A DNA stretch of 43,771 bases from Aquipseudomonas alcaligenes MRY13-0052 (GCA_000474255.1 BATO01000055.1:1-43771), one strand, 5' to 3'; shown: positions 1 through 8,270, numbered from the stretch's first letter. Program-made: numbers and translations. Notes: generated from the letters alone by a model not told the origin.

Positions 1-1163
1 ACATCCTCCGGGGTGGCGGCGCCGACCTGCACAGCCGCATCGCCGTGCTCGCCGGCGAGGCGGGTGCCGCCCGTGGCGCCAAGGGCGGCGTGCAGCGTGC
101 CCGCCAGTTGGCCCGGCAGTTCCGTTCCTACCTGCGTGGCGCCGCCAGCGAAGCCGTGGCCGACCCGGACCACCCGCGCTGGCTCGGCTGCCTGCTGGCC
201 TTCGCCTACCCCGATCGCATCGCCCAGCAACGCCGCCCCGGGGGCGCCGAATACCGCCTGGCCAACGGCCGTGCCGCGCTGTTCGCCGAACCCGATGCGC
301 TGATGAAGGAACCCTGGCTGGTGATCGCCGACCTCGGCAGCCGCCAGGGCCAGCGCGAGGAGCGCATCTACCTCGCCACCGACCTCGACCCGACGCTGTT
401 CGAAGGCCCCCTGGCCGAACAGGTCAGCGCCCAGGAGCTGTTGGACTGGGACGAGCGCGAAGGTGTGCTGCGGGCCGAACGCCAGCGACGCATCGGCGAG
501 CTGGTGCTGGACCGCGAACCCCTGGCCAGCCTGGACGAAGCCGCGCGCACCCGCGCCCTGGTGGGGCTGGTGCGGCGCAAGGGCCTGGAGCTGTTGAACT
601 GGACGCCGGACCTGCGCCAGTGGCAGGCCCGCGTGGCGCTGCTGCGGCGCCTCGACCTGGCCCGACAGGGCAGCAGCGATTGGCCGGACCTCTCCGATGC
701 CGCGCTGCTCGATTCCCTGGAGGACTGGCTCGCGCCCTGGCTGGGCAAGGTCAGCCGCCTCAGCCATTTCTCCGCCCTGGAGCTGTCGGGCATCCTCGCC
801 GGCCTGCTGCCCTGGCCGCTGCCCCAGCGCCTCGACGAGCTGGCGCCGCGCGCGATCACCGTGCCGTCGGGCTCGGCCATCCGCCTCGACTACAGCGAAG
901 ACACGCCCGTGCTGGCGGTGCGCCTGCAGGAGCTGTTCGGCCTGGCCGACACGCCGCGCATCGCCGAGGGCCGCCAGGTGGTCAAGCTGCACCTGTTGTC
1001 CCCCGCGCGCCGCCCGGTGCAGGTCACCCAGGACCTGGCCAGCTTCTGGGCCAACACCTATATCGAGGTGAAGAAGGACCTCAAGGGCCGCTACCCGAAG
1101 CACTACTGGCCGGACGACCCGCTGATCGCCGAGCCCACCGCCCGGGCCAAGCCGCGCAAGTGA
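1..1163 (+). CDS. hrpB: ATP-dependent helicase HrpB, C-terminal part (5' end cut by window)
   Basis: The frame is open from the first bases of the window, reading ...RGGGADLHSRIAVLAGE, and ends at TGA 1161-1163. About 386 codons are visible; HrpB proteins are usually somewhat over 800 residues, so the DEAH helicase core lies upstream of the window. The visible part is the helicase-associated region and the HrpB-specific C-terminal domain, recognisable from YPDRIAQQR, a PEYRL-like GAEYRLANGR segment, a KEPWLVIADL stretch and the C-terminal KGRYPKHYWPDDP. HrpB is a DEAH-box RNA helicase family member of poorly defined cellular role in most bacteria. It converges on the next gene with only 9 bases between the stop codons. 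Identification is by family sequence features; the activity is not visible in this fragment. Confidence 0.93.
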   Translation, partial: ILRGGGADLHSRIAVLAGEAGAARGAKGGVQRARQLARQFRSYLRGAASEAVADPDHPRWLGCLLAFAYPDRIAQQRRPGGAEYRLANGRAALFAEPDALMKEPWLVIADLGSRQGQREERIYLATDLDPTLFEGPLAEQVSAQELLDWDEREGVLRAERQRRIGELVLDREPLASLDEAARTRALVGLVRRKGLELLNWTPDLRQWQARVALLRRLDLARQGSSDWPDLSDAALLDSLEDWLAPWLGKVSRLSHFSALELSGILAGLLPWPLPQRLDELAPRAITVPSGSAIRLDYSEDTPVLAVRLQELFGLADTPRIAEGRQVVKLHLLSPARRPVQVTQDLASFWANTYIEVKKDLKGRYPKHYWPDDPLIAEPTARAKPRK

Positions 1164-1172
1164 GGGGGCGGC

Positions 1173-1613
1173 TTACCAGTTGAGGAGGAACATCGCCTTG
1201 GCCAGGAAGATCACCCCCAGCATGTGCACCAGCACGCTGATGTGGATGCGCCGCGAACGCTGCGGCGTCATCTGCCCACGGCGCATCAGCAGCACCACCA
1301 GCAGGAAGTGCCCGAGGATGCTCAGCGCCAGGATGATCTTCAGTGTCAGCAAGGTGCCGAAGCTGCTGGACAGCGGTGCATGCAGCGCCGCGCGATAGTG
1401 CATGGCCAGCCCCAGCCCGGCACCGAACAGTGCCAGCACCACCCAGTGCATCACCTTGCGTGCGCGTTGCCCCAAGGCCTTGGAGAAGCGCTCGCGGGGT
1501 TCCGCCTCCAGCACCGGGGTGGCGCGGCTGAGAATCATCACCTCGAAGAACACCCCGCCAATGAAAAAGGCAGCGGCGGTCAGGTGGATGAACTTGAGCA
1601 GCAGGTAATGCAT
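1173..1613 (-). CDS. CopD-family integral membrane protein
   Basis: A 146-residue protein made almost entirely of four hydrophobic helices: about residues 5-27, 52-72, 83-108 and 125-145. It has polar His-containing loops (HYL near the N terminus, MHW, MHY, HISVLVHM). The arrangement of membrane-embedded His and Met resembles the short CopD/DUF2269-like proteins linked to copper handling or haem-type integral membrane proteins; the metal role is family inference only. The start has a GGGAG Shine-Dalgarno sequence at good spacing. It stands alone, convergent with hrpB on one side and followed upstream by about 240 bases without a gene. No signal peptide separate from the first helix is seen. 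Confidence 0.7.
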   Translation of the reverse strand: MHYLLLKFIHLTAAAFFIGGVFFEVMILSRATPVLEAEPRERFSKALGQRARKVMHWVVLALFGAGLGLAMHYRAALHAPLSSSFGTLLTLKIILALSILGHFLLVVLLMRRGQMTPQRSRRIHISVLVHMLGVIFLAKAMFLLNW

Positions 1614-1857
1614 GGCGGGCTCCCGAACGGCGGATGGCGGCGGGCACTAAGCCCGTTGCCGATCATGCCGCGTACCGCCAAGCGCGCCCTGACCTGGGTC
1701 AGCTGTGGGTGAAGCGGCCGGAACGCCCCATCCTGCGAAGAGCATGAAGCCCCGCCGTAGGGTGTGCCGCGCGCACCGAGAAGATGAGGCGTACCTGATA
1801 CATCGAATGAGCCATGAAAGGTGAGGCAGCTAAAAACGCCTCGCCCCAGTCAACATC

Positions 1858-2940
1858 TCAATGCACCGGCGGCAGCAGGAAGCGTGCGATCAGGGGCAGG
1901 TGGTCGGAGATGCGCAGGGTATCGAGCTGGCGCACGCGTGCGCCGATGCGGGTCAGGCGGGGGCTGTGGAACACATAGTCGACGGTGCGATCCGGCCCCG
2001 TCACGCGCGGGTCGTTGGGGAACTGGGTGAACCAGCGTTGGCGCTCGGCGCCGTCGGTTTCCTCGGCGGCGGGCACCCTCGGGTAGGCCTTCAGCGCGTC
2101 CAGCTCGCTGTCCGGGGCGAAGCGGCTGCGCTGCACGGCGTCCAGGCGTAGGTACTGGCCGGGCGGCAACTGGTTGAAGTCGCCACCCAGCACCCAGGGC
2201 GTGCGGTCGCGTTCCAGTTCGTCGAGCAGGCTGCGGGTCATCGCCAACTGGCGCTGTGCGGTGTCCTGGCCTGGCACCCAGGGATCCAGGTGGGTGTTGA
2301 TCGCCGCTAGGCGCCCGCCCTCGCGCACCGGCAGGTAGCTCACCAGCAGCGCCGGCTTGCGTTCGAAGGGGCGCTGCAGCAGGTCGCCTTCGGCGAGGGG
2401 CAATTGCAGGCGTTCGGCGCTGTCCATGCGCAGGCGGCTGAGGGTCGCCAGCTTCATGCCGACGCTGCCGAGGATGTGTGGCTGCGGCACGAAGGCGGCC
2501 TTCCGGTAGAAGGCCTGGGTGCTGCAGGGATAGACGTCGGCGAGGCGCTCGCGCAGCAGGGCCAGCTGGTCCTGGTAGTCGGTGGCGCGGGCGCCTTCGT
2601 CCAGCTCCTGGAGGAACACCAGGTCCGGTTGTTCGTCGCGCAGCACGCGCACCACCTCGTCCAGGCTGTAGGCCACGTCGGCGGCGGTCGGGCGTTCGTC
2701 CGGGCCTTCGCGGTCAGGCAGGTCGTAGTAGAAGACGTAGCGCTTGCCGGCCAGGTACTGCAGGTTCCAGGTCATCACCTTCAAGGCCTGGCCGGGCTGC
2801 AGCAGCGGCGCCTCGGTCACGCAGCTCACCCGTTCCTCCTCACGCGCGGCGGGGTGCCAGGTCAGGCTGTAGACCAGCGCAACCAGGGCGACGGCGAGGA
2901 TCAGCAGGCAAAGCAGGAGGCGGCGCAGTAAGGGGGGCAT
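1858..2940 (-). CDS. Membrane-anchored endonuclease/exonuclease/phosphatase family protein
   Basis: A 360-residue protein with one N-terminal hydrophobic segment (about residues 7-26), probably an inner-membrane anchor with the rest periplasmic. The EEP (DNase I-like) fold is shown by MTWNLQYL (56-63), FLQELDEG (about 108-115; the Glu is the usual metal ligand), GGDFNQLPPG (about 254) and the C-terminal SDHLPL motif with the catalytic Asp-His. Family members hydrolyse phosphodiester or phosphomonoester bonds in nucleic acids, inositol phosphates or phospholipids; the substrate here cannot be read from sequence. Its start at 2940 lacks a strong Shine-Dalgarno sequence. It is divergent from the solute-binding protein gene at 3191, with 250 bases between them for both promoters. 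Confidence 0.85.
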   Translation of the reverse strand: MPPLLRRLLLCLLILAVALVALVYSLTWHPAAREEERVSCVTEAPLLQPGQALKVMTWNLQYLAGKRYVFYYDLPDREGPDERPTAADVAYSLDEVVRVLRDEQPDLVFLQELDEGARATDYQDQLALLRERLADVYPCSTQAFYRKAAFVPQPHILGSVGMKLATLSRLRMDSAERLQLPLAEGDLLQRPFERKPALLVSYLPVREGGRLAAINTHLDPWVPGQDTAQRQLAMTRSLLDELERDRTPWVLGGDFNQLPPGQYLRLDAVQRSRFAPDSELDALKAYPRVPAAEETDGAERQRWFTQFPNDPRVTGPDRTVDYVFHSPRLTRIGARVRQLDTLRISDHLPLIARFLLPPVH

Positions 2941-3190
2941 CGGCTGGGAGCTGGGCTTGGCTGGAACCGGGAATTGCCGAGCATACCCGAGCAGGCGGCC
3001 TGGCCAAAACCCATGGCCGAGCGAAGCGGCCAGGACGCGTGAGCGACGCTATTCTTGTCGTGTCGCGATGGATCGCAGAGCAGTCCGGTAAAGCCGGTTT
3101 GCGCATTCCTCGGGTTGCCCTACCATTCCCGGCCCCGTAGGCAAGGGTCTTGCAGGATCAACCCGATAGTCCCGACTTCCAGGAGCAGGC

Positions 3191-3994
3191 ATGCATCGCC
3201 AGATAGTGGTCAGTCCCGCCGAGCCGCCGGCCCTTCGCCGGGGTGGCCCGTGGCTGTTCGTGGTGCTGGGGTGGTTGCTCGGCGCCACCGCGGCGCTGGC
3301 CGAGGAGCGCGCGCCGTTGCGGGTGATGACCGATTATTGGCCGCCCTTCCGCATGGAAGGCGAGCGCGGTGCCCTGCATGGCCTGGACATCGACCTGCTG
3401 GCCGAACTGGAGCGTCGCACCGGGCTGCGCTTCGACGTGCAGCGCGCGCCTTGGGCCCGTGGCCTGGCCGCCTTGCAGAGCGGCTCGGCGGACCTGATGA
3501 CGGGCCTGGCGCGCACCCCCGAGCGGGAGCGCTACATCGACTACCTGCCCATCCCCTATTACGCCTGCGCGCCGCGCCTGTATGGCACGCCGGAGCTGGC
3601 GGCGAGCATCACCCGCTACGAACAGCTGCGTGGCCCCACCATCGGCTACGTGCTGGAGTCGGTGTATTTCCAGCCCTTCGATTCCGATGCCGGCTTGCAC
3701 AAATCCGGGGTCAACAACGAGCAGCAACTGCTGGAGATGCTCATGCGCGGGCGCCTGCAACTGGTGATCGGCACCGACTGCCAGGTGGACTACGAGCTGC
3801 GCGACCCGCGCCTGGCCGGGCGCATCGTCAAGACCGGCTACCAGCCGCAGACCCGCACCGAGCTGTTCATTGGCTTCACCCAGCAGCACCCGCTCACCGA
3901 GGAAAAGAAGCGGATCGCCACCGCCCTGCAGCAGATGCTCGACGAGGGTTGGGTGGCCGAGGCCGCCAAGCGCTACCAGCCCGCCACTCAGTGA
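3191..3994 (+). CDS. Periplasmic solute-binding protein, family 3
   Basis: A 267-residue protein with a long, Arg-containing N region and a hydrophobic core (about residues 22-38) ending in an ALA-E type cleavage site, so it is probably exported. The mature part has the family 3 amino-acid-binding pattern: LRVMTDYWPPFRM at the start, GLDIDLLAEL, a ligand-binding stretch GSADLMTGLARTPERERYIDY, and the closing EKKRIATALQQMLDEG. Such proteins bind polar amino acids or similar small ligands. No permease or ATPase gene is adjacent, so it may serve an unlinked transporter or act as a sensor-type orphan. AGGAG precedes the ATG at good spacing. Its last 7 bases overlap the end of the convergent VOC gene. 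Confidence 0.85.
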   Translation: MHRQIVVSPAEPPALRRGGPWLFVVLGWLLGATAALAEERAPLRVMTDYWPPFRMEGERGALHGLDIDLLAELERRTGLRFDVQRAPWARGLAALQSGSADLMTGLARTPERERYIDYLPIPYYACAPRLYGTPELAASITRYEQLRGPTIGYVLESVYFQPFDSDAGLHKSGVNNEQQLLEMLMRGRLQLVIGTDCQVDYELRDPRLAGRIVKTGYQPQTRTELFIGFTQQHPLTEEKKRIATALQQMLDEGWVAEAAKRYQPATQ

Positions 3995-4419
3995 GCGTGG
4001 GGTTCGACCACCAGTTCGTAGTCCAGGCTGGTGTCCCAGAACGCCGCCTCGATCTTGTGCCCGTCCGGGTCCCGCACGAAGCAGCCGAAGTAGGGCGCGC
4101 CGTATTCCGCGCGGGGCCCCGGCTCGCCATCGGAACAGCCGCCACTGGCCAGGGCCGCCTGGTAGAAGGCCTGCACCGCGTCCTTGTCCGCCGCGAAAAA
4201 ACCGATGTGGGTGCCGTTGCCGGTGCTGGCGGGCTTGCCGTCGATGGGCTTCTGCACCCAGAACTCCGGGTACTCGCGGCCATAGGCCACGGCGCCGGGG
4301 TGCTCCAGTACGCGGCGGCAGCCGAGGGTCGGCAGCACCTTGTCGTAGAAGGCGAGGGCGCGGTCGAAGTCGTTGGTGCCGAGCGAGATATGGGAAAGGA
4401 TGCTGGGGTTTTCGGCCAT
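3988..4419 (-). CDS. VOC (glyoxalase/bleomycin resistance) family protein
   Basis: A 143-residue protein of the vicinal oxygen chelate fold: ILSHISLGTNDFDRALAFYD at the N terminus, GTHIGFFAADKDAV in the middle and FVRDPDGHKIEAAFWD near the end, which is the usual paired beta-alpha-beta-beta-beta layout. The His near residue 9 and the Glu in KIEAAF fit metal-ligand positions of the family. The start at 4419 is chosen over the ATG 33 bases upstream because AGGGAG sits 9 bases before it and family members begin near MxxxILSHIS. The substrate is not predictable. It overlaps the convergent solute-binding protein gene by 7 bases. Confidence 0.85.
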   Translation of the reverse strand: MAENPSILSHISLGTNDFDRALAFYDKVLPTLGCRRVLEHPGAVAYGREYPEFWVQKPIDGKPASTGNGTHIGFFAADKDAVQAFYQAALASGGCSDGEPGPRAEYGAPYFGCFVRDPDGHKIEAAFWDTSLDYELVVEPHAH

Positions 4420-4465
4420 GGAATGAATCTCCCTGTGCAATGGCCCGGACAAGATTAGCCGGCTT

Positions 4466-5128
4466 TCAGTGTTCCGCTGCCGGCTCCCCCAGCAGGCTGA
4501 ACAGGCGGAAGATCAGCACGCTGGTGAACAGTTGCAGGAAGCCATCCAGGCAGTCGACGAAGATGCTGGCGATGGTGTCCGGGCGTTCGCCCAGCTCGCC
4601 ATAGGCCCACCACTCGAAGAGCCACACCGGCCCCATCGCCAGGAGGATGCAGCAGAGGATGGTGAGGAAGTGCCCGTCGCTCATGCGGAAGCTCTGCTTC
4701 ATGGCGTTCATCGGCGACATGCCGTCCAGCACCAGCAGGTACTCGGCGAATGCCAGCCGGCTCATGACCCACAGCCCCGGCAGGATCAGCAGCGAGGCGC
4801 CGAGCATGATCAGCAGCGTGCTGAAGGCCGCCAGCACCGCGAAGGACGGCCAGCGCAGCAGCGCCAGGCCCCATATCTGTTTCTTCTTCAGGCTCACGCG
4901 GCTGCTGCGGCTGTCGAGGAAAACGATCAGCGCGCCGGTGTAGAGGGGGTAGAACACCAGGCGGATGAGCAGGTCGGAGGCCGCCGAAGGCGTTTCGCCC
5001 ATCCAGGCGGAGGCCAGTTGCAGGGCCAGTGCCTCCAGCAGGATCACCGGCAGGCAGAGCGAGGCGATCATGCCGAAGTGACGGCTGAAGAAGTACCAGG
5101 AGTCGCGCAGCAGCAGCAGGGGGTTCAT
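4466..5128 (-). CDS. YciC-like integral membrane protein
   Basis: About 220 residues, beginning MNPLLLLRDSWYFF, with five to six hydrophobic segments (about residues 18-40, 55-75, 90-115, 150-175 and 195-212). It resembles the YciC/UPF0259 family of inner membrane proteins of unknown function. A much longer open frame runs upstream to 5638, but it is the antisense shadow of the next gene and is not used. The start is either the ATG at 5128 or the one at 5140; neither has a strong Shine-Dalgarno sequence, and 5128 gives the MNPL start typical of the family. No pathway link to neighbours is visible. Confidence 0.75.
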   Translation of the reverse strand: MNPLLLLRDSWYFFSRHFGMIASLCLPVILLEALALQLASAWMGETPSAASDLLIRLVFYPLYTGALIVFLDSRSSRVSLKKKQIWGLALLRWPSFAVLAAFSTLLIMLGASLLILPGLWVMSRLAFAEYLLVLDGMSPMNAMKQSFRMSDGHFLTILCCILLAMGPVWLFEWWAYGELGERPDTIASIFVDCLDGFLQLFTSVLIFRLFSLLGEPAAEH

Positions 5129-5205
5129 CGACGGCGCCATAGGAATGCAGGGCAATGAGGCAACTCTAGTCGATGCCTCGCACCATCTCCAAGACGCCGC
5201 ACGCG

Positions 5206-5724
5206 CTAGAGGGCGGCCTGCGTCGATCCGCCTCGCCGCCGGAGGCGCGCCAGCCAGAGCGCCGCACCCAGCAGGCTGAGCTCCAGCAGGAACGACCAAT
5301 GCAGGATGAAGTTCAGCCACCAGGGCTGGTAGCGCGGCGTCACGGTGGCCAGGGAGAAGGCCTGGTCGACCCAGGGCGCCAGCCACCAGATATCGCCCAC
5401 CACGCTGTCCAGCAGCAGGTGCACGCACCCGTTGAGAGTAAACAGCACGAGCAGCACCGGCACCCACGTTTGCTGCGCCAGTCGCTGCCAGGCGAGGGCC
5501 AGCGCCAGGGCGCCGAACCACACCACAGGCCAGTGGCTCCAGTAGCTGTGATGGTGGTGCTGGCGGCCATCCACCAGGTGGAAATAGAGCATGTCCAGGT
5601 CCGGGGCGAAGGCCCCGAGCAGCGCCACCGCCAGCCACAGGCGCGGGCTGCAGGCGGCGGGGCGGAAGCGACGTTCCAGCAGGGCGCCGATCAGGTAGCC
5701 CGTAGGCAGGTGGGCGACGATCAC
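5206..5724 (-). CDS. Membrane-bound metal-dependent hydrolase (YdjM/DUF457 type)
   Basis: A 172-residue multi-helix membrane protein beginning (GTG start) MIVAHLPTGYL. It has the APDLDMLY segment and HHHHSYWSHWPV, then a second cluster CVHLLLDSVVGDIWWL. These His/Asp motifs within or beside membrane helices are typical of the DUF457/YdjM family, described as LexA-regulated membrane-bound metal-dependent hydrolases. The GTG start overlaps the stop of the upstream isochorismatase-like gene (GTGA), so the two are translationally coupled. The reaction is unknown. No LexA box (CTG-N10-CAG with the usual core) was recognised in front of the pair. Confidence 0.8.
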   Translation of the reverse strand: MIVAHLPTGYLIGALLERRFRPAACSPRLWLAVALLGAFAPDLDMLYFHLVDGRQHHHHSYWSHWPVVWFGALALALAWQRLAQQTWVPVLLVLFTLNGCVHLLLDSVVGDIWWLAPWVDQAFSLATVTPRYQPWWLNFILHWSFLLELSLLGAALWLARLRRRGGSTQAAL

Positions 5725-6293
5725 GAAACCAGCCCGGCCAGCAGGGCCTCGCTGTTCAGCACCTCGGCGTACTCGCCGGCGAGGTTGGCCATGGCCATGT
5801 CGTGCACTTCCTCGGCGCTGCGCGGGCGGCCGGCCCAGTCGGCCTTGGCGAAGGTGTAGCAGGCGTCGGCCACCACAGTGGTAGCGAAGCCCAGGTTGCT
5901 GGCGCTGCGCGCGGTGGCCTCCACCGAGTTCTCGCTGGCGACCCCGGTGATCACCACACGGTGGATGCCGCGCACATGCAGCCAGCGCTCCAGGGCGCTG
6001 TGGGTAAAGGCATCGGTGACGTTCTTCTCCAGCACCTGTTCGCCGGGTGCCGGCGCCAGCGCCGGCTGGAACAGCGCGCCGTCCTGCCCCGGGGCGAACA
6101 CCGAGCCCGGCTCGCGGGACATGTGGCGCACGTGCACCAGCGGCCAGCCGTGCTCGCGCCAGTGGGCGAGCAGGGCGGCGATGTGGGCTTCGGCCTGGGG
6201 GTTGTTGCGTGGCGTGGTGACGCGGGCGATGCCCTGCTGCATATCGATGATGATCAGGGCGGGAGGCGCGTAGAGAGGGTCGTTCAGCGGCAT
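5721..6293 (-). CDS. Isochorismatase-like (cysteine hydrolase fold) protein with Ser in place of the nucleophilic Cys
   Basis: A 190-residue single-domain protein. ALIIIDMQQG supplies the family Asp (D17), EKNVTDAF the Lys (K90), and ITGVASENSVEATARSA is the loop that normally holds the catalytic Cys. Here that position is Ser123, confirmed in the DNA (codon TCG). In nicotinamidases and N-carbamoylsarcosine amidases the Cys is needed. True isochorismatases act without it, so this protein may catalyse a water-mediated vinyl-ether type hydrolysis or use the Ser; this is inference. AAAGGA lies 9 bases before the ATG. The gene overlaps the downstream membrane hydrolase gene by 4 bases (GTGA), suggesting joint expression. 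Confidence 0.85.
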   Translation of the reverse strand: MPLNDPLYAPPALIIIDMQQGIARVTTPRNNPQAEAHIAALLAHWREHGWPLVHVRHMSREPGSVFAPGQDGALFQPALAPAPGEQVLEKNVTDAFTHSALERWLHVRGIHRVVITGVASENSVEATARSASNLGFATTVVADACYTFAKADWAGRPRSAEEVHDMAMANLAGEYAEVLNSEALLAGLVS

Positions 6294-6425
6294 ATCGGGT
6301 GTCCTTTCCTCGGTGCTGGCATACTGTGCGCCGACTCTAGCAGACCGTTGAAAAAACTGACTGCGCTGCCTCGTTTACGTTTTTTTCGCAGCTTTAAATC
6401 CACGCCCGCCACCCGAGGAAAACCG

Positions 6426-6899
6426 GTGAAGAAGATCGCAGTGTTCGCCGATGTCCAGAACCTCTACTACACGGTGCGCCAGGCCTATGGTTGTCACTTC
6501 AACTACACCGCGCTGTGGAAGGACATCGCCGCCCGTGGCGAGATCGTCGAAGCCTATGCCTACGCCATCGACCGGGGCGACGCCCGCCAGCAGCAGTTCC
6601 AGCAGATCCTGCGCAACCTCGGCTTCACCGTGAAGCTCAAGCCCTTCATCCAGCGTGCCGACGGCTCGGCCAAGGGCGACTGGGACGTGGGCATCACCAT
6701 CGACATCCTCGACGCCGCCGCGCGGGTGGACGAGATCGTCCTGGCCTCCGGCGATGGCGACTTCGACCTGCTGCTGGACCGCGTTCGCGACCATGGTGTC
6801 GAAGCCGTCGCCTATGGCGTGCCCGGCCTCACCGCTCAATCGCTGGTGCGTGCTGCCAGCCGTTACGTACCCATCGAGGGCGGCCTGCTGCTCAAGTGA
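6426..6899 (+). CDS. NYN domain (LabA/DUF88-like) protein
   Basis: A 157-residue protein starting at GTG 6426 behind GAGGAAA; the longer open frame upstream has no support. It is a single PIN-like NYN domain: KIAVFADVQNLYYTVRQ at the N terminus (acidic D9 and N12), KGDWDVGITIDILDAA in the middle and VLASGDGDFDLLLDRVRDHG carrying the second acidic cluster. These are the residues expected of a metal-dependent ribonuclease site in the NYN/LabA family. It ends in GLLLK without the extra C-terminal domain some family members carry. The next gene, a DEDDh exonuclease, begins 34 bases downstream on the same strand, so two nuclease-fold proteins appear to be co-transcribed. Confidence 0.85.
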   Translation: MKKIAVFADVQNLYYTVRQAYGCHFNYTALWKDIAARGEIVEAYAYAIDRGDARQQQFQQILRNLGFTVKLKPFIQRADGSAKGDWDVGITIDILDAAARVDEIVLASGDGDFDLLLDRVRDHGVEAVAYGVPGLTAQSLVRAASRYVPIEGGLLLK

Positions 6900-6933
6900 C
6901 AGCGCGCCGCCCCCGCGAAACACTGGAAACCCC

Positions 6934-7536
6934 GTGGACCCCATAGCCGTCATCGACTTCGAAACCACCGGCGTCACGCCGGGGGACAACTGCCGCGCCA
7001 CCGAGATAGGCGTGGTCATCCTCGAACAGGGCCGCATCGTCGACCGCTACCAGAGCCTGATGAACGCCGGCGTCTGGGTGCCGCCCTTCATCGAGAGCCT
7101 CACCGGTATCAGCAACGCCATGGTCCGTGCTGCACCGCCGGCGGCCCAGGTGATGGGCGAGGTGGCGGATTTCGTCGGCGACATCCCGCTGCTGGCGCAC
7201 AACGCTTCCTTCGACCAGAAGTTCTGGGACGCCGAGCTGGCGCGCCTCGGCCGCCGTCGCCGACAGGCCTTCGCCTGCTCCCTGCTGCTGTCGCGTCGCC
7301 TGCTGCCGGAGGCGCCCAACCACAAGCTCGGCACCCTCAACAGCTGGGCGCGCCTGCCCCACACCGGCCAGGCCCACCGGGCGCTGGCCGATGCCGAGAT
7401 GGCGGCCAACCTCACCCTCTTCATCGCCGAGCGCCTGCGCGACCGCCACGGCGTGCAACGGATCTCCCACGAGCTGTTCTGCAGCCTGCAGAAAGTCCCC
7501 GCCGCCAAGATCCTCGATGCGCTGAAACGGTTGTAG
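6934..7536 (+). CDS. DEDDh-type 3'-5' exonuclease
   Basis: A 200-residue protein starting with GTG at 6934 (VDPIAVIDFETTG). The DnaQ-like exonuclease motifs are in order: ExoI IDFETTG (D8, E10), ExoII LAHNASFDQKFW (Asp near residue 91) and ExoIII HRALADAEMA (His and Asp near 150). This is the full DEDDh set. The length matches stand-alone exonucleases of the polymerase III epsilon/RNase T superfamily, not full dnaQ, which is usually longer and has a polymerase-binding tail. It could act on DNA or RNA ends. It follows the NYN gene at 34 bases. A gene-free repeat-rich region follows it. Confidence 0.9.
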   Translation: MDPIAVIDFETTGVTPGDNCRATEIGVVILEQGRIVDRYQSLMNAGVWVPPFIESLTGISNAMVRAAPPAAQVMGEVADFVGDIPLLAHNASFDQKFWDAELARLGRRRRQAFACSLLLSRRLLPEAPNHKLGTLNSWARLPHTGQAHRALADAEMAANLTLFIAERLRDRHGVQRISHELFCSLQKVPAAKILDALKRL

Positions 7537-7630
7537 ATGCGCCCGGATTCCCGCACAGCGCGCGCGTGGATGGCGCTCTTTTCATCCACCAGGCGATGTC
7601 GAGTCCCACACCGCCTGGTGCGAATTCATT

Positions 7631-8112
7631 GGCTCTGTCTGCGTTAAGTGTTGCTAGAAGATTTGGACCCAGCTGATTGCCGAGTTTTGTTGGTGCTTCT
7701 GGTTTCGCCCACCCGGGCGAGTCCCTTTTGACAATCGTCGGAATGCCGAACCACTTAAAAGGAACCAAAAGGGCTTGCCCCATCATCCGGCCCGACTGCG
7801 TCGGGTTCCCTCACTTCATCGCCGCTCCGGGGGCCGGCGCGAAGGGCCATCCATGGCCAGTCGCGCCTCTCGTGGCATCCATGCCACTCGTCCCCCTGCG
7901 CAACGACTGCGTTCGGCCTCCTGGAGGGGCGTTGGCGGCTGCTCCAACTTTCTTCGTCTAACGCATCGCCACGTGGTGCGCACAGGCTTTCGTAGGATGG
8001 TGTAGAGCGAAGCGAAACCCATGCGGTGGAGGTGGAAGAAATCCATAAATGCCCGGAAAGCACCGTGCTTGAGCGCTTGCATTAAAACCACAACAGCTAA
8101 CGCAGACAGAGC
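7631..8112. mobile_element. MITE-like element inserted in a REP palindrome (candidate)
   Basis: GCTCTGTCTGCGTTA at 7632-7646 is repeated exactly in inverted orientation at 8098-8112. Immediately outside, GCGAATTCATT occurs at 7620-7630 and again at 8111-8121 as a direct repeat. GCGAATTCATT is itself the left half of the REP hairpin found intact at 8109-8129 and 21068-21092. The arrangement fits a roughly 482-bp non-coding element that landed in a REP and duplicated about 9 bp of it. No transposase is encoded. The left-end GGCTCTGT start recalls IS6-type ends, but this is too short to assign. Confidence 0.45.
7991..8023 (+). repeat. CGTAGGATGG-type intergenic palindrome
   Basis: Begins CGTAGGATGG and continues through a GAGCGAAGCG centre to AAACCCATG, the half-element form of the composite repeat seen in full elsewhere in the window. 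It lies inside the MITE-like block. Confidence 0.6.
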
Positions 8113-8129
8113 GAATTCATTCGCGATGG
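8109..8129 (+). repeat. REP-like palindrome
   Basis: GAGCGAATTCATTCGCGATGG forms a hairpin with GCGAAT/ATTCGC arms. Near-identical copies are at 8271-8296 and 21068-21092, and a diverged inverted copy is at 18729-18752. This form is typical of Pseudomonas REP sequences. Confidence 0.7.
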
Positions 8130-8168
8130 AGTGCCCGGCTACCCTTAGCTCAGTACCGGCGGCGGGTC

Positions 8169-8194
8169 TTTCGCGGCTGAAGCCGCTCCCACAG
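8169..8194 (-). repeat. REP-like palindrome
   Basis: Inverted copy of a REP variant with GCGGCT/AGCCGC arms around a GA centre, followed by CCCACAGG. It lies between the two GAGCGAATTC-type REPs. Confidence 0.65.
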
Positions 8195-8270
8195 GATTGC
8201 CCGCAGCGAGGCCGAATATCGCTGCGTTGGGCCTCGCTGCGCTCGGCACCAACCTACGAAGCGTATCCCC

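Noticed and set aside
5802-6425. Long in-frame extension upstream of the NYN gene
   Set aside because: It is the antisense of the isochorismatase-like gene; the GTG at 6426 has a good Shine-Dalgarno sequence and begins the domain.
7755-8063. Minus-strand frame of 102 codons in the repeat interval
   Set aside because: It is built from intergenic repeat sequence, with no recognisable domain and no ribosome-binding site.
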